Below the pieces are notes generated by a model. That model did no database searches and had not been told where the DNA came from. It worked only from the letters and a program-made list of their open reading frames with translations. From the NCBI RefSeq assembly GCF_000023105.1, contig NC_012669.1, positions 4,031,025-4,095,024 of the forward strand: a stretch of DNA of 64,000 nt, given 5' to 3'. The DNA is from Beutenbergia cavernae DSM 12333 (GTDB lineage: Bacteria; Actinomycetota; Actinomycetes; Actinomycetales; Beutenbergiaceae). Shown here piece by piece: positions 15,634 to 25,386 of the stretch. A program made the position numbers and the translations under genes. Position 1 is the stretch's first letter. Each line of letters begins with the position of its first letter.

Positions 15634-16763
15634 GTGTCGCAGTCGATCTTCGTGTACGGGCGACCCTGCTCGTCGACGGCGTTCGGGACGTAGCCTCCGC
15701 CGTAGGCGCGGCAACCCGTGTATCCGTCGTAGCCGCCGCCTGACCCCGGGTCTGGCGCGGGCGCGGGGTCTGGTGCGGGCGCCGGGGCGGGTGCGGGCGC
15801 CGGAGCGGGTGCGGAGCCGCCGGAACCGCTCTCCGCCTCACGCTCCGCATCGGCGGCCGCGTCGCGATGGGCCTGCTCTTCGGCAGCCTGGCGGGCCGCC
15901 TCTTCCTCCGCCGCCTGACGCGCTGCCTCCTCCGCGGCGACGCGCTCCGCCTCGAGTCGGTCCCGCTCCGCGGTGATCGCAGCGTCGTTCGCCACGGCAT
16001 CGGCGTCGAGCTGGTCGACCTGGCTGGACACCTCCTCGCGCATGGCGTCGAGGCGACCCGAAAACGGCAGGAGCGGGAAGCCGCTGCGGTCGCCGTCGAG
16101 AACCTCGCCCAGGCCGACGCCGATCGCGAGAGCCGCCGCGAGCGCGGCACCGTGTTGCTCGAGGGCCGCGACGTCGGTCCCCGCCGGGGTGGCCGGCACC
16201 GACTCGGCGGCCGAGGTGAACGCCGCCATCTGCGCCGGAACGGTGCACTCGATCGCGGGGTCGAACAGCCCGACCTGCGCGGCCGCCGCCTCTTCCTGCG
16301 CAGCGAGGACGTCGTCGTAGAAGCGGTCGTTCGGCTCGTACAGCACGGCTGCACCGAATCCTGCGCGAGCGATCTCTGCATTGACCAGCGTCCCGTCCAG
16401 GAACACCCCGGCGAGATCCCGGCCGTAGGAGTCCTGTCGTTCACGGTCGTACTCGAGCGTCACCTCGGCGCCGATCGGCAGCAGGTCGGCGAGGTACGTC
16501 GTCGCCTCCGCTCCTAGGCACTCGGGTGGGGTGTTCGGGTCCACGCTCTCCGGCGTGTCCACGTTGAGCAGCCGGACACGGCGCTCCTCGCCGTCCACGG
16601 CGACGTCGACCGTGTCGCCGTCGACGATTCGGGTGACAACGGCGGTCGCCGCATCCGGAGCGGACGAGGCCGTCGCGACGACGGCCACAGCCGCCACGAC
16701 CGCGCCACTCGCGAGGACAGCAAGGAACTTCTGGGCAGCACTCAGCCCGGCGAGGAAGGACAA
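15615..16763 (-). CDS. Secreted or membrane-anchored thermonuclease (SNase-like)
   Basis: Residues about 5-35 form a hydrophobic anchor or signal. An SNase domain follows: VTRIVDGDTVDV, the catalytic Arg/Glu region RRVRLLNVDTPES, and the second Arg in DSYGRDLAGVFLDG. The middle third is unrelated. A long Glu/Ala/Arg coiled coil (about 260-320) and an Ala-Pro repeat linker lead to a C-terminal Cys-containing domain (TGCRAYGGGYVP) like those appended to other actinobacterial SNases. Start choice: TTG 16763 has GGAG 5 nt upstream; TTG 16781 is possible but lacks a ribosome site. Probable role: extracellular nucleic-acid degradation. 51-bp direct repeats flank the gene. Confidence 0.85.
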   Translation of the reverse strand: MSFLAGLSAAQKFLAVLASGAVVAAVAVVATASSAPDAATAVVTRIVDGDTVDVAVDGEERRVRLLNVDTPESVDPNTPPECLGAEATTYLADLLPIGAEVTLEYDRERQDSYGRDLAGVFLDGTLVNAEIARAGFGAAVLYEPNDRFYDDVLAAQEEAAAAQVGLFDPAIECTVPAQMAAFTSAAESVPATPAGTDVAALEQHGAALAAALAIGVGLGEVLDGDRSGFPLLPFSGRLDAMREEVSSQVDQLDADAVANDAAITAERDRLEAERVAAEEAARQAAEEEAARQAAEEQAHRDAAADAEREAESGSGGSAPAPAPAPAPAPAPDPAPAPDPGSGGGYDGYTGCRAYGGGYVPNAVDEQGRPYTKIDCDTRQPIG

Positions 16764-16898
16764 GGGAACTCCGACGATCAAGGGGGACGCGCGAGATGCG
16801 CGGCGTCACCGTACGCGCCCCGTGACGATCCACACGGACGCCCACCGCCGTCGGCGCAACACCTGCACGACCTCTCCCGCGGTTCTGCACGTCGCAGG

Positions 16899-16949
16899 TC
16901 GACCCCGGAGCCGGGTGCGGGTAGCGGTCGATCTCGCCACCAGCTGCAC
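16899..16949. repeat. 51-bp dispersed repeat, copy B
   Basis: Second copy of the 15523-15573 repeat, 17 nt downstream of the purA stop. Both copies lie just past the 3' end of a leftward gene in the same orientation, so it may function in RNA 3'-end formation, or mark a duplication that carried the nuclease gene. Confidence 0.9.
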
Positions 16950-16965
16950 CCAGCCGCCGCACGAG

Positions 16966-18255
<1,290 letters not shown>

Positions 18256-18317
18256 GGGTGTCCCTTCTCGGACGTCGCGGCCGGGCGGTGCCCGGGCCGG
18301 GGTGGACGACGGTGACG

Positions 18318-18779
18318 CTACCGGAGCATGTCGGCGGCGGTCGGGTCGGAGTCGGCGAGGAACTCCACGATCCGCTCCGCCTCCTCCGTCTCGCCGATGG
18401 CCGCGGCGGCGTCGCCGAGGGCCAGCAGCGCGAGCAGGAAGCCCTGGTTCGGCACGTGAGAGACCGGGACGGGGCCGCGCCCGCGCCATCCGGCCTTGCG
18501 CAGCGCGTCGAGGCCGCGGTGGTACCCGACCCGGGCGTACGCGTAGGCGGCGACGGCGTCACCCGGCGCGGCGTCGTCGTCGAGACCGGCGAGCTCCGCC
18601 CGGGCGAGCAGCGCCCACGCGAGGCTCGACGCCGGGAAGCGGGCCGCGAGCTCGCGGACCACCCGCGGGTCTGCCGCGCCGTCGCCCAGCTCGGCACGCA
18701 CGCTCATGTCCGGGTGGTCCGCCGGGAGCAGCGTCTGCTCCGGACCCACCGACAACCGTTCACCCAGCGACTCGCTCAT
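18318..18779 (-). CDS. DUF3151 protein
   Basis: A 153-residue protein of a family restricted to actinobacteria and usually found beside purA and fbaA. It shows helical, TPR-like segments ([65 protein letters not shown]). No enzyme motif, signal or membrane segment is visible. GGAAGG precedes ATG 18779. It probably leads the purA transcript. Function unknown; conserved linkage suggests a housekeeping role. Confidence 0.88.
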
Positions 18780-18891
18780 CCCCCCATCCTTCCATCGCGC
18801 CGCGCCGCGCCGTGCACAGCTCTGTGCACGGAGCGCGCCGACTCGTTAGCCTCAGGGCTCGACAGGCTCGCCCCCCAGCCGGAGCCAGGCG

Positions 18892-19239
18892 ATGATCGAG
18901 ATCTCCACGTCCGCGACGTCGACAACTGTGACGATCGAAGGCGATCTCGACCTCTCCACGCGCCCACAGTTCCATGCGGCGACGGCGAAGCTCGGCGCCG
19001 TCCGCCGTCCGCTGCTCGTCATCGACGCGAGCCGGATCACGTTCCTCGACTCCACCGGCGCCGCGTTCCTCATCTCGCTCGCTGACGCCACGCGCAAGCG
19101 CGGAGGCGCAGCGGTCCTGCGCGGGGCCGACGAACGGGTCCTGTTCGTGCTCGAGACCTGCGGCGCGCTGGACTTCTTCCGCCTCGACCCCGAACCGGGC
19201 CTGCAGGAGGGCGACGGCGGGACGCGGCTTCGCGGCTGA
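18892..19239 (+). CDS. STAS-domain anti-sigma factor antagonist
   Basis: A 115-residue SpoIIAA/RsbV-like protein. The core is VTIEGDLDLSTRPQF, PLLVIDASRITFLDSTG with the phosphorylatable Ser in DSTG, and FLISLADATRKRGG. Unphosphorylated, such proteins bind an anti-sigma kinase and release its sigma factor. The convergent gene two bases away encodes a protein with SpoIIE phosphatase and kinase-like HATPase domains, and a second STAS gene lies on its other side. Together they form a partner-switching module. The controlled sigma factor or other target is not in the window. Confidence 0.88.
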   Translation: MIEISTSATSTTVTIEGDLDLSTRPQFHAATAKLGAVRRPLLVIDASRITFLDSTGAAFLISLADATRKRGGAAVLRGADERVLFVLETCGALDFFRLDPEPGLQEGDGGTRLRG

Positions 19240-19241
19240 GC

Positions 19242-21323
19242 TCACCCGCGAAGTCCCGCCAGCGGGTCCTCCTCGCCCGAGCGCGGGCGCACGAGCGCCC
19301 ACACGACCTTGCCGTGGCCGGACGGGCGCCAGCCCCAGTCCGCCAGCCGCTCCACGATCTGCATGCCGAACCCGCCGAGACCGCTGGCGTGACCGCCGAG
19401 GAGCGTCGGTGGCGTGGGGTTGCCGTCCTCGACCTCGACGCGCAGCCCTGACGACGTCGCGCGCAGCCGGAGCGCCACCCTGCCCCACCCGTGCATCACG
19501 GCGTTCGCGACCAGCTCGGACGTGACGAGCTCGGCCGCCGGGGCGTCCCGGACTCCCCACTCGTCGCACACGCGCACGACCGCCTCGCGAGCCCGTGCGG
19601 TGGACCGCACGTCCGGCTCCAGCTCGATCCGCCACGAGCGCACGCCCGGGTCGATCTCTCGCTGGTCGCACCGCGGGATGCGCACGACGACGATCGCGAC
19701 GTCGTCCTCCGGCTCCTCGGCGAACGCCGCGAGCAGCGCCTCCCCCACGCCCGCGGCGTCGTCGGCGCCGTTCGCCCCGAGTGTCCGGCAGGTCTCGACG
19801 AGCTCGGCGATGCCGGCCCGCAGTGCCCGGGCGCGCCGCTCGACGAGCCCGTCCGTGTAGAACACCAGGACGTCGCCGGCGACGAGGTCGACCCCCGCCG
19901 TCGCGCGGCGCACGGAACCGAACCCGACGAGCACCCCGGCGGCGCCGTCGAGCTGCGTCACCTCACCGTCCCGGACGAGGAGCGGCGGCATGTGGCCCGC
20001 TCGTGAGTAGTCGAAGCGCCAGCGGCCCGACTCCTGATCGACCGGGGTGAGCGCCCCGTACACGAGCGACGCCGACCGGGCCAGGCGCATGCTGGCCACG
20101 AGGTCGTCGACCCGCGACAGCACCGTCCCGGGGTCCACCAGCTCGCAGGCGTAGGAGCGGACGACGGAACGCAGCTGGCCCATCGCCGCAGCCGCCTCCA
20201 TGTCGTGCCCGACGACGTCCCCCACCACCACGCCGACGGTGTCCGGGTTCACGTAGAGCACGTCGTACCAGTCGCCGCCGACCTGGGCGTGCTCCGCGTT
20301 CGGGGAGTAGTAGGTCCACACGTCGAGGCCCGTGACCTCGGCCTGCTCCGGCAGCATCGCCCGCTGCAGCGTCTCGGCCATGAGGTGCTCGCGCTGCAGG
20401 AGGCGGGCGTTCTCGATCGCCATCCCCACCCGCCGCGCGACCAGACGCGCGACGGTGTGCCGGCCGTCGGCGTCCTCGAGCGGGACGAGCACCATGACGC
20501 CGAGACTCTCCACCCGCCCGAGGACGGGCAGGACGACGACGCTCGTGACGTCGTCGGGCAGGTCAGCGTGCCTGCGCAGGGCCGTGACGAGGTCGCCGGT
20601 GGCCGTGAACGGCGCCGGTTCCTCCTCGAGGGAGAGCTCGATCTCCTCCACCCTGGAGCCCTCGAGGAGCCGCAGCACCGGATCGGGCGACCCGTGCCAG
20701 ATCGACCGTCCGCGCCGGTCCGACGACGACGGCTCGAGCCCGTCGATCGGGTGCATCCCGCCGTCGGCGGCGAAGAAGGCGCTCCACCGCACGACGACGC
20801 CGGAGAGCAGGTGGGTGACGGCGCGCAGCGTGCCGGCGTCCTCGACGTCGATGAGCAGGTCGGACACGCGCGAGACCGCGTCCAGGCCGAGACGGACCCG
20901 CCGCTCCGTCACGAAGAGCATCGCGTCGTCGTCGAGTGCCCGCATGTCGTCGGTGATGTCGCGCAGCGCGATGATCGCTCGGCCGGGCCGCACCGGGCTG
21001 ATGACGAACCGGCCCCAGAACGGGGCGCCGTCGCGCGTGTAGCACAGGGCTCGGATCATCAGCCCGTCGCCGTCGAGGACCGAGCGCTTGAAGCTGTCCC
21101 GCGCCGACTTCTCCGGCATCCCGTTGAAGATCGCGCGCGCGTCGTGGCGCAGCGCGTCGAGGTCGTGGCCGGTCAGCTCGGTGAAGCCGCGGTTCACCCA
21201 CGGGATCCTCGGCTCGCCGTCGACGACGTCGAGCACGAAGAACGCGACGTCGCTCGCGGCGAAGGTCGTGAAGAACTCCTCGGGCGTGAACTCGTCGCCC
21301 GACGCGGGTGTGGTGGTCGTCAC
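19242..21323 (-). CDS. PAS-GAF-SpoIIE phosphatase-HATPase sensor (partner switch)
   Basis: A 693-residue cytoplasmic signalling protein. PAS is at about residues 10-120 (FTPEEFFTTFAASDVAFFVLD, PRIPWVNRGFTELTGHD), GAF at about 145-300, a PP2C/SpoIIE phosphatase at about 330-540 (AQVGGDWYDV, VGVVVGDVVGHDMEAAAAM, SRAGHMPPLL, FYTDGLVERR), and a C-terminal HATPase of the RsbW kind at about 565-690 (ELVTSELVANAVMHG, GLGGFGMQIVERL). It can therefore both dephosphorylate and phosphorylate STAS partners. I place the start at GTG 21323; longer forms would run into the divergent STAS gene. The PAS ligand is unknown. Confidence 0.92.
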   Translation of the reverse strand: MTTTTPASGDEFTPEEFFTTFAASDVAFFVLDVVDGEPRIPWVNRGFTELTGHDLDALRHDARAIFNGMPEKSARDSFKRSVLDGDGLMIRALCYTRDGAPFWGRFVISPVRPGRAIIALRDITDDMRALDDDAMLFVTERRVRLGLDAVSRVSDLLIDVEDAGTLRAVTHLLSGVVVRWSAFFAADGGMHPIDGLEPSSSDRRGRSIWHGSPDPVLRLLEGSRVEEIELSLEEEPAPFTATGDLVTALRRHADLPDDVTSVVVLPVLGRVESLGVMVLVPLEDADGRHTVARLVARRVGMAIENARLLQREHLMAETLQRAMLPEQAEVTGLDVWTYYSPNAEHAQVGGDWYDVLYVNPDTVGVVVGDVVGHDMEAAAAMGQLRSVVRSYACELVDPGTVLSRVDDLVASMRLARSASLVYGALTPVDQESGRWRFDYSRAGHMPPLLVRDGEVTQLDGAAGVLVGFGSVRRATAGVDLVAGDVLVFYTDGLVERRARALRAGIAELVETCRTLGANGADDAAGVGEALLAAFAEEPEDDVAIVVVRIPRCDQREIDPGVRSWRIELEPDVRSTARAREAVVRVCDEWGVRDAPAAELVTSELVANAVMHGWGRVALRLRATSSGLRVEVEDGNPTPPTLLGGHASGLGGFGMQIVERLADWGWRPSGHGKVVWALVRPRSGEEDPLAGLRG

Positions 21324-21397
21324 AGGTGCCCAGCATCCTCTAGCGTGGGCCGGAGCCGGCCCCGCCCGCGCCGGACGACCCCTGCAGGAGGCCGTAC

Positions 21398-21784
21398 GTG
21401 GACACCACACCCCCGGGACCCGTGTCGGGGTCGCAACCCGGATCGGTGCGCGTGCGCACGACCGACGACCGCACCCGCATCGTGCTCGCCGGCGAGATCG
21501 ACGTCAGTCTCGCGGGCGACCTCGCGGACGCCGTCGGGCGCGCGGAGCTCGCGGGCAACCCGACCGAGATCGACGCCGCCCAGGTCGCCTTCATGGACTC
21601 CTCGGGGATCGCGCTCCTCGCGCGCGTCGCGACGCGGACCCCTGGTCGCCTGGCGATCATCTCGCCGCCCGACGTCGTGCGGTTCCTGCTGGAGGTCACA
21701 CGGATCGGCGACATGGTCGACGTGCTCGACATCGACCCGGGCTTCCCCGACTCCGACGGCGACGCCGGACCGTCCGTCGCCTGA
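21398..21784 (+). CDS. STAS-domain anti-sigma factor antagonist (second copy)
   Basis: A 128-residue protein with the STAS core TRIVLAGEIDVSLAGDLAD, EIDAAQVAFMDSSGIALLARVA and the phospho-acceptor Ser in MDSSG. GTG 21398 follows AGGAGG by 6 nt. It is divergent from the SpoIIE/HATPase gene (74 bp apart) and differs clearly from the STAS protein at 18892, so it is not a recent duplicate. Two antagonists around one phosphatase/kinase suggest competing or staged outputs. Confidence 0.88.
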   Translation: MDTTPPGPVSGSQPGSVRVRTTDDRTRIVLAGEIDVSLAGDLADAVGRAELAGNPTEIDAAQVAFMDSSGIALLARVATRTPGRLAIISPPDVVRFLLEVTRIGDMVDVLDIDPGFPDSDGDAGPSVA

Positions 21785-21837
21785 GCCTGGGCTGCGGCGT
21801 CCGTCGACGGGGCAGTTGCACCCGGGCAGCACGACGA

Positions 21838-21865
21838 GCCGCCCGCGGGTCCTCCCGCGGGCGGC
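21838..21865. terminator. Strong bidirectional hairpin between STAS gene and fbaA
   Basis: Perfect 12-bp GC stem (GCCGCCCGCGGG/CCCGCGGGCGGC) with a TCCT loop, in the 92-bp gap between convergent genes. It lies 53 nt after the STAS stop and 11 nt after the fbaA stop. No long T-run is present, as is common for actinobacterial terminators. Confidence 0.8.
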
Positions 21866-21876
21866 CGCCCGATGGC

Positions 21877-22899
21877 TCAGCGGATCTTCTGACCCGCGCT
21901 GCGCAGCTGCTCGCACGCCTCGACGATCCGAGCGGCCATCCCGGCCTCGGCGAGCTTGCCCCAGGCGCGGGGGTCGTACGCCTTCTTGTTGCCGACCTCG
22001 CCGTCGATCTTGAGGACGCCGTCGTAGCTGGTGAACATGTGGCCGACGACGGGCCGCGTGAACGCGTACTGCGTGTCCGTGTCGATGTTCATCTTGATGA
22101 CGCCGTTGTCGACGGCCTCCGCGATCTCCTCGGCGGTGGAGCCCGAGCCGCCGTGGAACACGAGGTCGAACGGCTTGGCCGTGCCGGTCTCCGCGCCGAC
22201 GGCGTCCTGGATCTCCTTGAGGATCTCCGGGCGGAGCTTGACTGCTCCCGGCTTGTAGACGCCGTGGACGTTCCCGAACGTGAGCGCCGTGAGGTAGCGC
22301 CCCTTCTCACCGGCGCCGAGGGCGCGGACGGTCGCGAGCCCGTCGTCCACGGTGGTGTAGAGCTTGTCGTTGATCTCGGCGGTGTGGCCGTCCTCCTCGC
22401 CACCGACGACGCCGACCTCGATCTCGAGGATCGTGCGGGCCGCGGCGGAGAGCTCGAGGAGCTCGGCGGCGATGACCAGGTTCTCTTCCAGCGGGATGTT
22501 CGAGCCGTCGAACATGTGCGACTGGAAGGTGGGGTTCTTGCCGGCCTTGACCTCGTCGGCCTCGATCGCCAGCAGGGGACGCACCCAGGAGTCGAGGTTC
22601 TGCTTCGTGCAGTGGTCGGTGTGCAGGGCGATGGTCACGGGGTAGCTCTTCGCGACCTCGCGCGCGTAGGCGGCGAGCGCCAGCGAACCGGCGACCCGGT
22701 CCTTGATCGTCGAGCCCGAGGCGTACTCCCCGCCGCCGACCGAGACCTGGATGATGCCGTCGCTCTCGGCCTCGGCGAAACCCTGGAGCGCCGCCGTCAC
22801 GGTCTGCGACGACGTGACGTTGACCGCGGGATAGGCGAAGACGCCCGCCTTCGCGCGGTCGATCATCTCGGCGTAGACCTCGGGGGTGGCGATGGCCAT
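21877..22899 (-). CDS. fbaA: Class II fructose-1,6-bisphosphate aldolase
   Basis: Reversible cleavage of fructose 1,6-bisphosphate in glycolysis and gluconeogenesis; Zn-dependent, cytoplasmic. The 340 residues show the zinc/catalytic motif ALHTDHC (about residues 92-98), the EIEVGVVGGEEDG loop, the zinc His in TFGNVHGVY, the phosphate-binding VFHGGSGS and NIDTDTQYAFT. A GAGGAG site precedes ATG 22899. It is the third member of the conserved leftward series purA - DUF3151 - fbaA - methylase, separated here from DUF3151 by the STAS/SpoIIE module. Confidence 0.98.
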   Translation of the reverse strand: MAIATPEVYAEMIDRAKAGVFAYPAVNVTSSQTVTAALQGFAEAESDGIIQVSVGGGEYASGSTIKDRVAGSLALAAYAREVAKSYPVTIALHTDHCTKQNLDSWVRPLLAIEADEVKAGKNPTFQSHMFDGSNIPLEENLVIAAELLELSAAARTILEIEVGVVGGEEDGHTAEINDKLYTTVDDGLATVRALGAGEKGRYLTALTFGNVHGVYKPGAVKLRPEILKEIQDAVGAETGTAKPFDLVFHGGSGSTAEEIAEAVDNGVIKMNIDTDTQYAFTRPVVGHMFTSYDGVLKIDGEVGNKKAYDPRAWGKLAEAGMAARIVEACEQLRSAGQKIR

Positions 22900-22992
22900 G
22901 GGTGCTCCTCGTGTTCCGGCGTGTCCGTGACGGACCTGTATCGGCCCAAGTCTGGCACGACGACGGCGATGGGCGTGGGGGCCGTTCGTCCC

Positions 22993-23661
22993 TCAGGCCC
23001 AGGCGCTCGGGTCCGCGTGCTCCTGGACCCAGGCGTGCATCGCGACGGCGGCTGCGGCGCCGGCGTTCACCGAGCGCGTCGAGCCGAACTGGGTGATGTG
23101 CCGCACCTCGGCGGCCGCCTCGAGGGCGTCGGCGGTCAGGCCGGCACCCTCCTGACCGAAGAGCAGGACGCAGGCCCGGGGCAGGCCGCCCCGTTCGAGC
23201 GGCGTCGAGCCGGGGACGTTGTCGATCGCGACGATCGGCAGGCCAGCCAGCTCGGCCCAGACGGCGAGCGCGCCGGCGTCGGCGTGGTGGTCGACGTGCT
23301 GGTACCGGTCGGTGACCATCGCGCCGCGACGGTTCCACCGCCGTCGGCCCACCACGTGCACCCGCGCGGCGCCGAACGCGTTGGCGCTGCGCACGATGGA
23401 GCCGATGTTGAGGTCGTGCCGCAGGTTCTCGATCGCGACGTGGAACGGGTGCCGGCGGGTGTCGAGGTCGGCGACGATCGCCTGCAGGCGCCAGTACCGG
23501 TAGGCGTCGACGACGTTGCGCCGGTCGCCGTGCGCGAGCAGCTCCGGGTCGTACCGGGGATCGTCGGGCCAGGTGCCGCGCCCGCCCGGCCACGGCCCGA
23601 CGCCGACCTCGCGCTCCTGGTCCTGCGGCCGCTCGTGCCCCGACTCGTCGTCACGCTCCAT
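22993..23661 (-). CDS. TrmH/SpoU-family RNA 2'-O-methyltransferase
   Basis: A 222-residue SPOUT-fold enzyme that would methylate ribose 2'-OH in tRNA or rRNA with S-adenosylmethionine. Motif 1 is in IENLRHDLNIGSIVRSANAFGA, motif 2 in CVLLFGQEGAGLT, and motif 3 in ITQFGSTRSVNAGAAAAVAMHAW. The first 50 residues are a charged, family-specific extension. It sits 93 bp upstream of fbaA and 10 bp after the XRE gene. This position near fbaA is common in actinobacteria. The exact RNA target cannot be read from sequence. Confidence 0.92.
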   Translation of the reverse strand: MERDDESGHERPQDQEREVGVGPWPGGRGTWPDDPRYDPELLAHGDRRNVVDAYRYWRLQAIVADLDTRRHPFHVAIENLRHDLNIGSIVRSANAFGAARVHVVGRRRWNRRGAMVTDRYQHVDHHADAGALAVWAELAGLPIVAIDNVPGSTPLERGGLPRACVLLFGQEGAGLTADALEAAAEVRHITQFGSTRSVNAGAAAAVAMHAWVQEHADPSAWA

Positions 23662-23671
23662 GTCGTCATTC

Positions 23672-24226
23672 TCAGGCAGCCTCGTCGCGGGGCCTCTCCT
23701 GCACCGTCCCCAGGAACGGCAGCGGCCTCTCGAACTCTGGTGGCATTCGGTCTCTGACGCGCCGCAGAGCGCGGTCGGCGAGCTCGCCGACCGTCGGGTG
23801 GTCGGGCGGCGTGGCCGCAGCGGTCCTCAGGAAGTTGCGGGCGGCGCGGCGGTGGTACCAACCGCGGGGCGGCTTGCGGTCGTACCTCGGGGAGGCGATC
23901 GCCTCGTACGGAAGGACGTCGGGAGGCTGGACGTCGAGGTGCGCCGGAAACCGTCGGCCGGCATTGTCCCGCACCGCGTCCGACGGGAACGGGGCCACCT
24001 CGCGCCCGTCCTCGTCGAGGACCGCCAACCGCAGCCGCGCGACGTCGAGGATGCGCACCAGGGTCGCCACAGCGACCGGTCCATCATTCTCGATGCGTGT
24101 CACGACCGGCTGCGACAGTCCCGCGGCGGCCGCGAGCTCGCGTTGACTCACGTCGGCGAGCCGCCTCACGCGCACCACGTACTCGGCAGCCCTGAACGGT
24201 GAGACCTTCCACGACGGCGTGGTCAT
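23672..24226 (-). CDS. XRE-family helix-turn-helix protein
   Basis: A 184-residue protein. Residues about 15-70 form a Cro/C1-type helix-turn-helix (EYVVRVRRLADVSQRELAAAAGLSQPVVTRIEND). The rest is basic and lacks a recognised domain (RGWYHRRAARNFLRTAAATPPDHP). AAGGAG precedes ATG 24226. Immediately upstream, on the shared divergent side, stands an array of three near-identical hairpins (24335-24478), which could be its binding sites, though that is only positional inference. It reads into the methyltransferase gene after 10 bp. Confidence 0.82.
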   Translation of the reverse strand: MTTPSWKVSPFRAAEYVVRVRRLADVSQRELAAAAGLSQPVVTRIENDGPVAVATLVRILDVARLRLAVLDEDGREVAPFPSDAVRDNAGRRFPAHLDVQPPDVLPYEAIASPRYDRKPPRGWYHRRAARNFLRTAAATPPDHPTVGELADRALRRVRDRMPPEFERPLPFLGTVQERPRDEAA

Positions 24227-24334
24227 CGGTGCTCCTTCCCTGTCACATTGCCGGGATCGTGAACCCTTCCACGGGGGTCCGACACGGGCGCTGGCGTCGA
24301 TCCAGAGAGGGGGCCCGAGGTGCTTCCGGCCGGC

Positions 24335-24478
24335 TACGTCACTGATCCACCCAGCGAATCAGCGACGTAGCCCACCGCACGCACGCTCTACGTCACTGAT
24401 CCACCCAGCGAATCAGCGACGTAGCCCGCCGCACCGCACGCCCTACGTCACTGATCCACTCAGCGGATCAGTGACGTA
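24335..24478. repeat. Array of three 35-bp palindromic units
   Basis: Units at 24335-24369, 24389-24423 and 24444-24478. Each has 14-nt arms TACGTCACTGATCC...GGATCAGTGACGTA around a 7-nt loop. The third is a perfect inverted repeat; the first two share the same two arm changes (GAATCAGCGACGTA on the right). Spacers are 19 and 20 nt, similar to each other, so the period is 54-55 bp. The units are too alike to be unrelated terminators. Confidence 0.92.
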
Positions 24479-24563
24479 CGGCGCCGACACTTCCCTCCCG
24501 CCGGGTCTCCGGGTCGGACTTCGGCGGCGTCCGGCCCGGCGCGGCGTACGCCGTCCGCGTCCC

Positions 24564-24569
24564 TACGCT
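24564..24569 (+). promoter_or_regulatory. -10 box of the leaderless HAD gene
   Basis: TACGCT ends 6 nt before ATG 24576, and no ribosome site is present. Confidence 0.5.
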
Positions 24570-24575
24570 GGGCAC

Positions 24576-25361
24576 ATGGAGTCCCACCCGATCGCCGCCT
24601 GGCTCACGGACATGGACGGCGTGCTCGTGCACGAGGACCACGCGCTCCCGGGCGCCGCCGACTTCATCGGTGCCCTGCGCGAGACCGGCACGCCGTTCCA
24701 GGTGCTCACGAACAACTCGATCTTCACGCCGCGCGACCTGCGAGCACGCCTGGCGGCCACCGGGATCGACGTGCCAGAGGACGCGATCTGGACGTCGGCC
24801 CTCGCGACGGCGCGGTTCCTCGCCACCCAGGCGCCGGGCGGGAGCGCCTACGCGATCGGGGAGGCGGGACTGACGACGGCGCTGTACGAGGTCGGCTACG
24901 TCCTCACTGCCGCGCACCCGGACTTCGTGGTCCTCGGCGAGACGCGCACCTACTCGTTCGAGGCGATCACGACGGCGATCCGGCTCATCGCGGCCGGCTC
25001 GCGCTTCATCGCGACGAACCCGGACACCACCGGCCCGTCACCGCACGGACCGCTGCCGGCGACCGGCGCCGTCGCCGCCCTCATCACGAAGGCGACCGGC
25101 CGCGAGCCGTACTTCGTCGGCAAGCCGAACCCGGTGATGATCCGGACGGCGCTCAACCGGATCGACGCCCACTCGGAGACGACGGCGATGATCGGCGACC
25201 GGATGGACACCGACGTCGTCGCCGGCATGGAGGCGGGCCTGCGCACGTACCTGGTGCTGAGCGGATCCACGAACGTGACGCAGATCGAGCGCTACCCCTT
25301 CCGTCCCACGCAGGTCTTCGACGGGATCGGCGACCTCGTCAGCCTCGTGCGACGGGACTGA
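24576..25361 (+). CDS. HAD-IIA family sugar-phosphatase-like hydrolase (NagD type)
   Basis: A 261-residue cytoplasmic phosphatase. The nucleophile motif is WLTDMDGVLVHED (the second Asp is the acid/base), motif II is QVLTNNS, the motif III Lys is in FVGKPNP, and motif IV is MIGDRMDTDVVAGMEAG. The cap between motifs II and III is of the C2 (NagD/AraL) kind. Such enzymes remove phosphate from small sugar or nucleotide phosphates, often with broad specificity. It is monocistronic and probably leaderless. Substrate unknown. Confidence 0.92.
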   Translation: MESHPIAAWLTDMDGVLVHEDHALPGAADFIGALRETGTPFQVLTNNSIFTPRDLRARLAATGIDVPEDAIWTSALATARFLATQAPGGSAYAIGEAGLTTALYEVGYVLTAAHPDFVVLGETRTYSFEAITTAIRLIAAGSRFIATNPDTTGPSPHGPLPATGAVAALITKATGREPYFVGKPNPVMIRTALNRIDAHSETTAMIGDRMDTDVVAGMEAGLRTYLVLSGSTNVTQIERYPFRPTQVFDGIGDLVSLVRRD

Positions 25362-25386
25362 GCCGGACCCGCCTCCTCGGGAGCCG

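Larger units (their letters stand above)
24227..24575. other. 349-bp divergent gap holding a hairpin array
   Basis: Contains the XRE ribosome site at the left, three 35-bp palindromic units at 24335-24478, and the -10 of the HAD gene (TACGCT, 24564-24569) at the right. Nothing else was recognised. Confidence 0.85.

Noticed and set aside
24335-24478. CRISPR array
   Set aside because: Only three units, each palindromic at full length, with short (19-20 bp) similar spacers and no cas genes in the window.
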